A stretch of DNA of 41,699 nucleotides, from the NCBI GenBank assembly GCA_018266355.1, contig JAFEAP010000028.1:1-41699 (forward strand), read 5' to 3'. The notes under the pieces were generated by a model. It had not been told where the DNA came from. It saw only the letters and a program-made list of their open reading frames with translations, and ran no database searches. The stretch's first letter is position 1. Each line of letters opens with the position of its first letter. Source of the stretch: Bdellovibrionales bacterium. Lineage in GTDB: Bacteria > Bdellovibrionota > UBA1018. Positions 40,692 to 41,699 of this stretch are shown in pieces. Both the position numbers and the translations under genes were made by a program.

Positions 40692-41699
40692 ATGAAGTTC
40701 GCCAAGCATCGGCTCCACGCGTTTTTTTTCGCGATCGCGGTCCTCGCCGGGACCTCGGGTTGCGGCCCCTCCGATTCGACGGAAGCGCTCCCTCCGGACG
40801 AACCGACTCCGGACGAACTGGCGAAGGAACTCGGCGTACCGAACGAACCCGGATCGCGGGAACTCGGGCCGAAAGATTTCGCGCGTTACTCGCTCGTCGT
40901 CGACGTGTTCCGCAGGAGCACGTCGAAGCCGGTTCTCGGAGCATTCGACCCGCGCTACGTCGACCTGCTCCTGCCCGCAGACGGGGATTCCCCGGATTCC
41001 CGGCTCGCGCGCGCGAAGACCGAGTTCGCGGACCTCGCTCGGCGCGAATTCGCCGTCGTCAGCGTCGACGGAAAGGTCCGAAAAGCGCAAATCGTTTCCG
41101 GCGCGCTCGAGGGCTACGCCGAAGGGGGTTATCGCCGCACTCCGCCCGGCGCCTACAAACTCGACATCCTCCGCTACGCGAAGAAAGTTCCCGACGGTAG
41201 CGGCGGCACGCGCGTCGCCGACGTCGACTATCCGTGGCTCCGATCGCAATCGTACGGGAATTCGATCATGTACTGGGGGCTTTGGATCTTCGGCGGCTAT
41301 TTCATCCATTCGACGACCCACTACGGTTTGCTCGGATCGCCCGCGTCGATGGGTTGCATCCGCCAGTCCTATCCGGACGCGATGGAACTCTTCAAGCTCC
41401 GCCAAACCCACCTCGGCATGATCCGTATCCATCCGATCGGTTCGCAGCAAGCCTACGACCGTCTCCGTGAACTCGCCTCCCCGGATTGGGCGCTCCTCCA
41501 GCTCGCCGAAAATCGCAGACGGATCGACGAATACGTCGACTACGCCGGTAAGACCGAGATCTCCGTCCCCGGGCACGCCTGGATCGATCCGACGACCGGA
41601 CGGCCGGGCACGGTCGACTGGCCGGACTGCGGTCCGGTCGATTGCTTCACGATCTGGGGGCGGAAACTCCCGTTCGCGGACGCGGCGGAGTCGATCTTC
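40692..41699 (+). CDS. L,D-transpeptidase (YkuD-type) lipoprotein, cut by the window end
   Basis: The open frame runs from ATG 40692 through the window end (336 codons seen, no stop). A signal peptide (MKFAKHRLHAFFFAIAVLAG) ends in SGC, giving a lipoprotein. The YkuD catalytic region reads YFIHSTTHYGLLGSPASMGCIRQSYPDAMELF, with catalytic Cys in SMGCIR and the upstream His in FIHST; the usual His before Gly-Cys is Met. Such enzymes make 3-3 peptidoglycan cross-links or attach lipoproteins. A run of eight T in the signal-peptide codons is prone to slippage. AGGTG lies nine bases before the ATG. Confidence 0.85.
   Translation, partial: MKFAKHRLHAFFFAIAVLAGTSGCGPSDSTEALPPDEPTPDELAKELGVPNEPGSRELGPKDFARYSLVVDVFRRSTSKPVLGAFDPRYVDLLLPADGDSPDSRLARAKTEFADLARREFAVVSVDGKVRKAQIVSGALEGYAEGGYRRTPPGAYKLDILRYAKKVPDGSGGTRVADVDYPWLRSQSYGNSIMYWGLWIFGGYFIHSTTHYGLLGSPASMGCIRQSYPDAMELFKLRQTHLGMIRIHPIGSQQAYDRLRELASPDWALLQLAENRRRIDEYVDYAGKTEISVPGHAWIDPTTGRPGTVDWPDCGPVDCFTIWGRKLPFADAAESIF

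Overview
The window is bacterial chromosomal DNA with high GC (roughly 60-65 %) over most of its length and a lower-GC block at about 160-3500. Many signal peptides and lipoboxes, a MepA-type murein endopeptidase and an L,D-transpeptidase point to a Gram-negative cell. The very large Ig-like/NHL-repeat lipoprotein, the REC-PilZ regulators and the many secreted orphan proteins resemble Bdellovibrionota or related delta-proteobacterial-type lineages. That placement is inference: there is no rRNA or other firm phylogenetic marker here.

Layout. (1) 80-203: initiator tRNA-fMet and its terminator. (2) 204-3600: a lower-GC metal-resistance block with a MerT-like/thioredoxin-like fusion (+) and a minus-strand operon arsR-arsI-acr3-arsC. 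A second, diverged copy of the tRNA 3' end plus terminator closes the block, as expected for an island inserted at the tRNA. (3) 3684-8868: a DJ-1/Nudix fusion, a small ribbon-helix-helix protein, an HPF/RaiA-like protein, an exported Hsp20 and several small secreted proteins. (4) 9106-12313: an EEP-family hydrolase, a GDT1/TMEM165 manganese exporter behind a probable yybP-ykoY riboswitch, MepA, and small unknowns. (5) 12452-23817: an MFS transporter, a zinc-protease-like lipoprotein, a 2416-residue repeat lipoprotein and a tail-anchored protein. (6) 23821-25126: an ArsR/SRPBCC operon with a strong palindromic operator.

(7) 25701-34005 is a dense signalling island. It holds a hybrid kinase with an NMT1/THI5-like periplasmic sensor, an OmpR-type regulator, a free-standing HPt protein, a single-domain receiver, two REC-PilZ-like proteins and a CHASE3-GAF hybrid kinase ending in HPt. 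The first kinase has a receiver but no HPt and the small HPt protein lies close by, so a multistep phosphorelay is likely. (8) 34173-41699: a lipoprotein, a metzincin protease, an exported phospholipase D-like protein, a TauE/SafE permease translationally coupled to an exported DUF2252-like protein, an FBP/FusB-type zinc protein, and an L,D-transpeptidase cut by the window end.

Two regulatory themes stand out. Eight genes have a TANNNT -10-like hexamer only 6-8 nt before the start codon, several with a -35 element at 16-17 bp, which suggests frequent leaderless transcripts. Several transcripts that do have leaders carry structures over the ribosome-binding site: the riboswitch and RBS hairpin of the GDT1 gene, and a possible RNA thermometer ahead of hsp20. 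No transposase, integrase, CRISPR array or rRNA was found.
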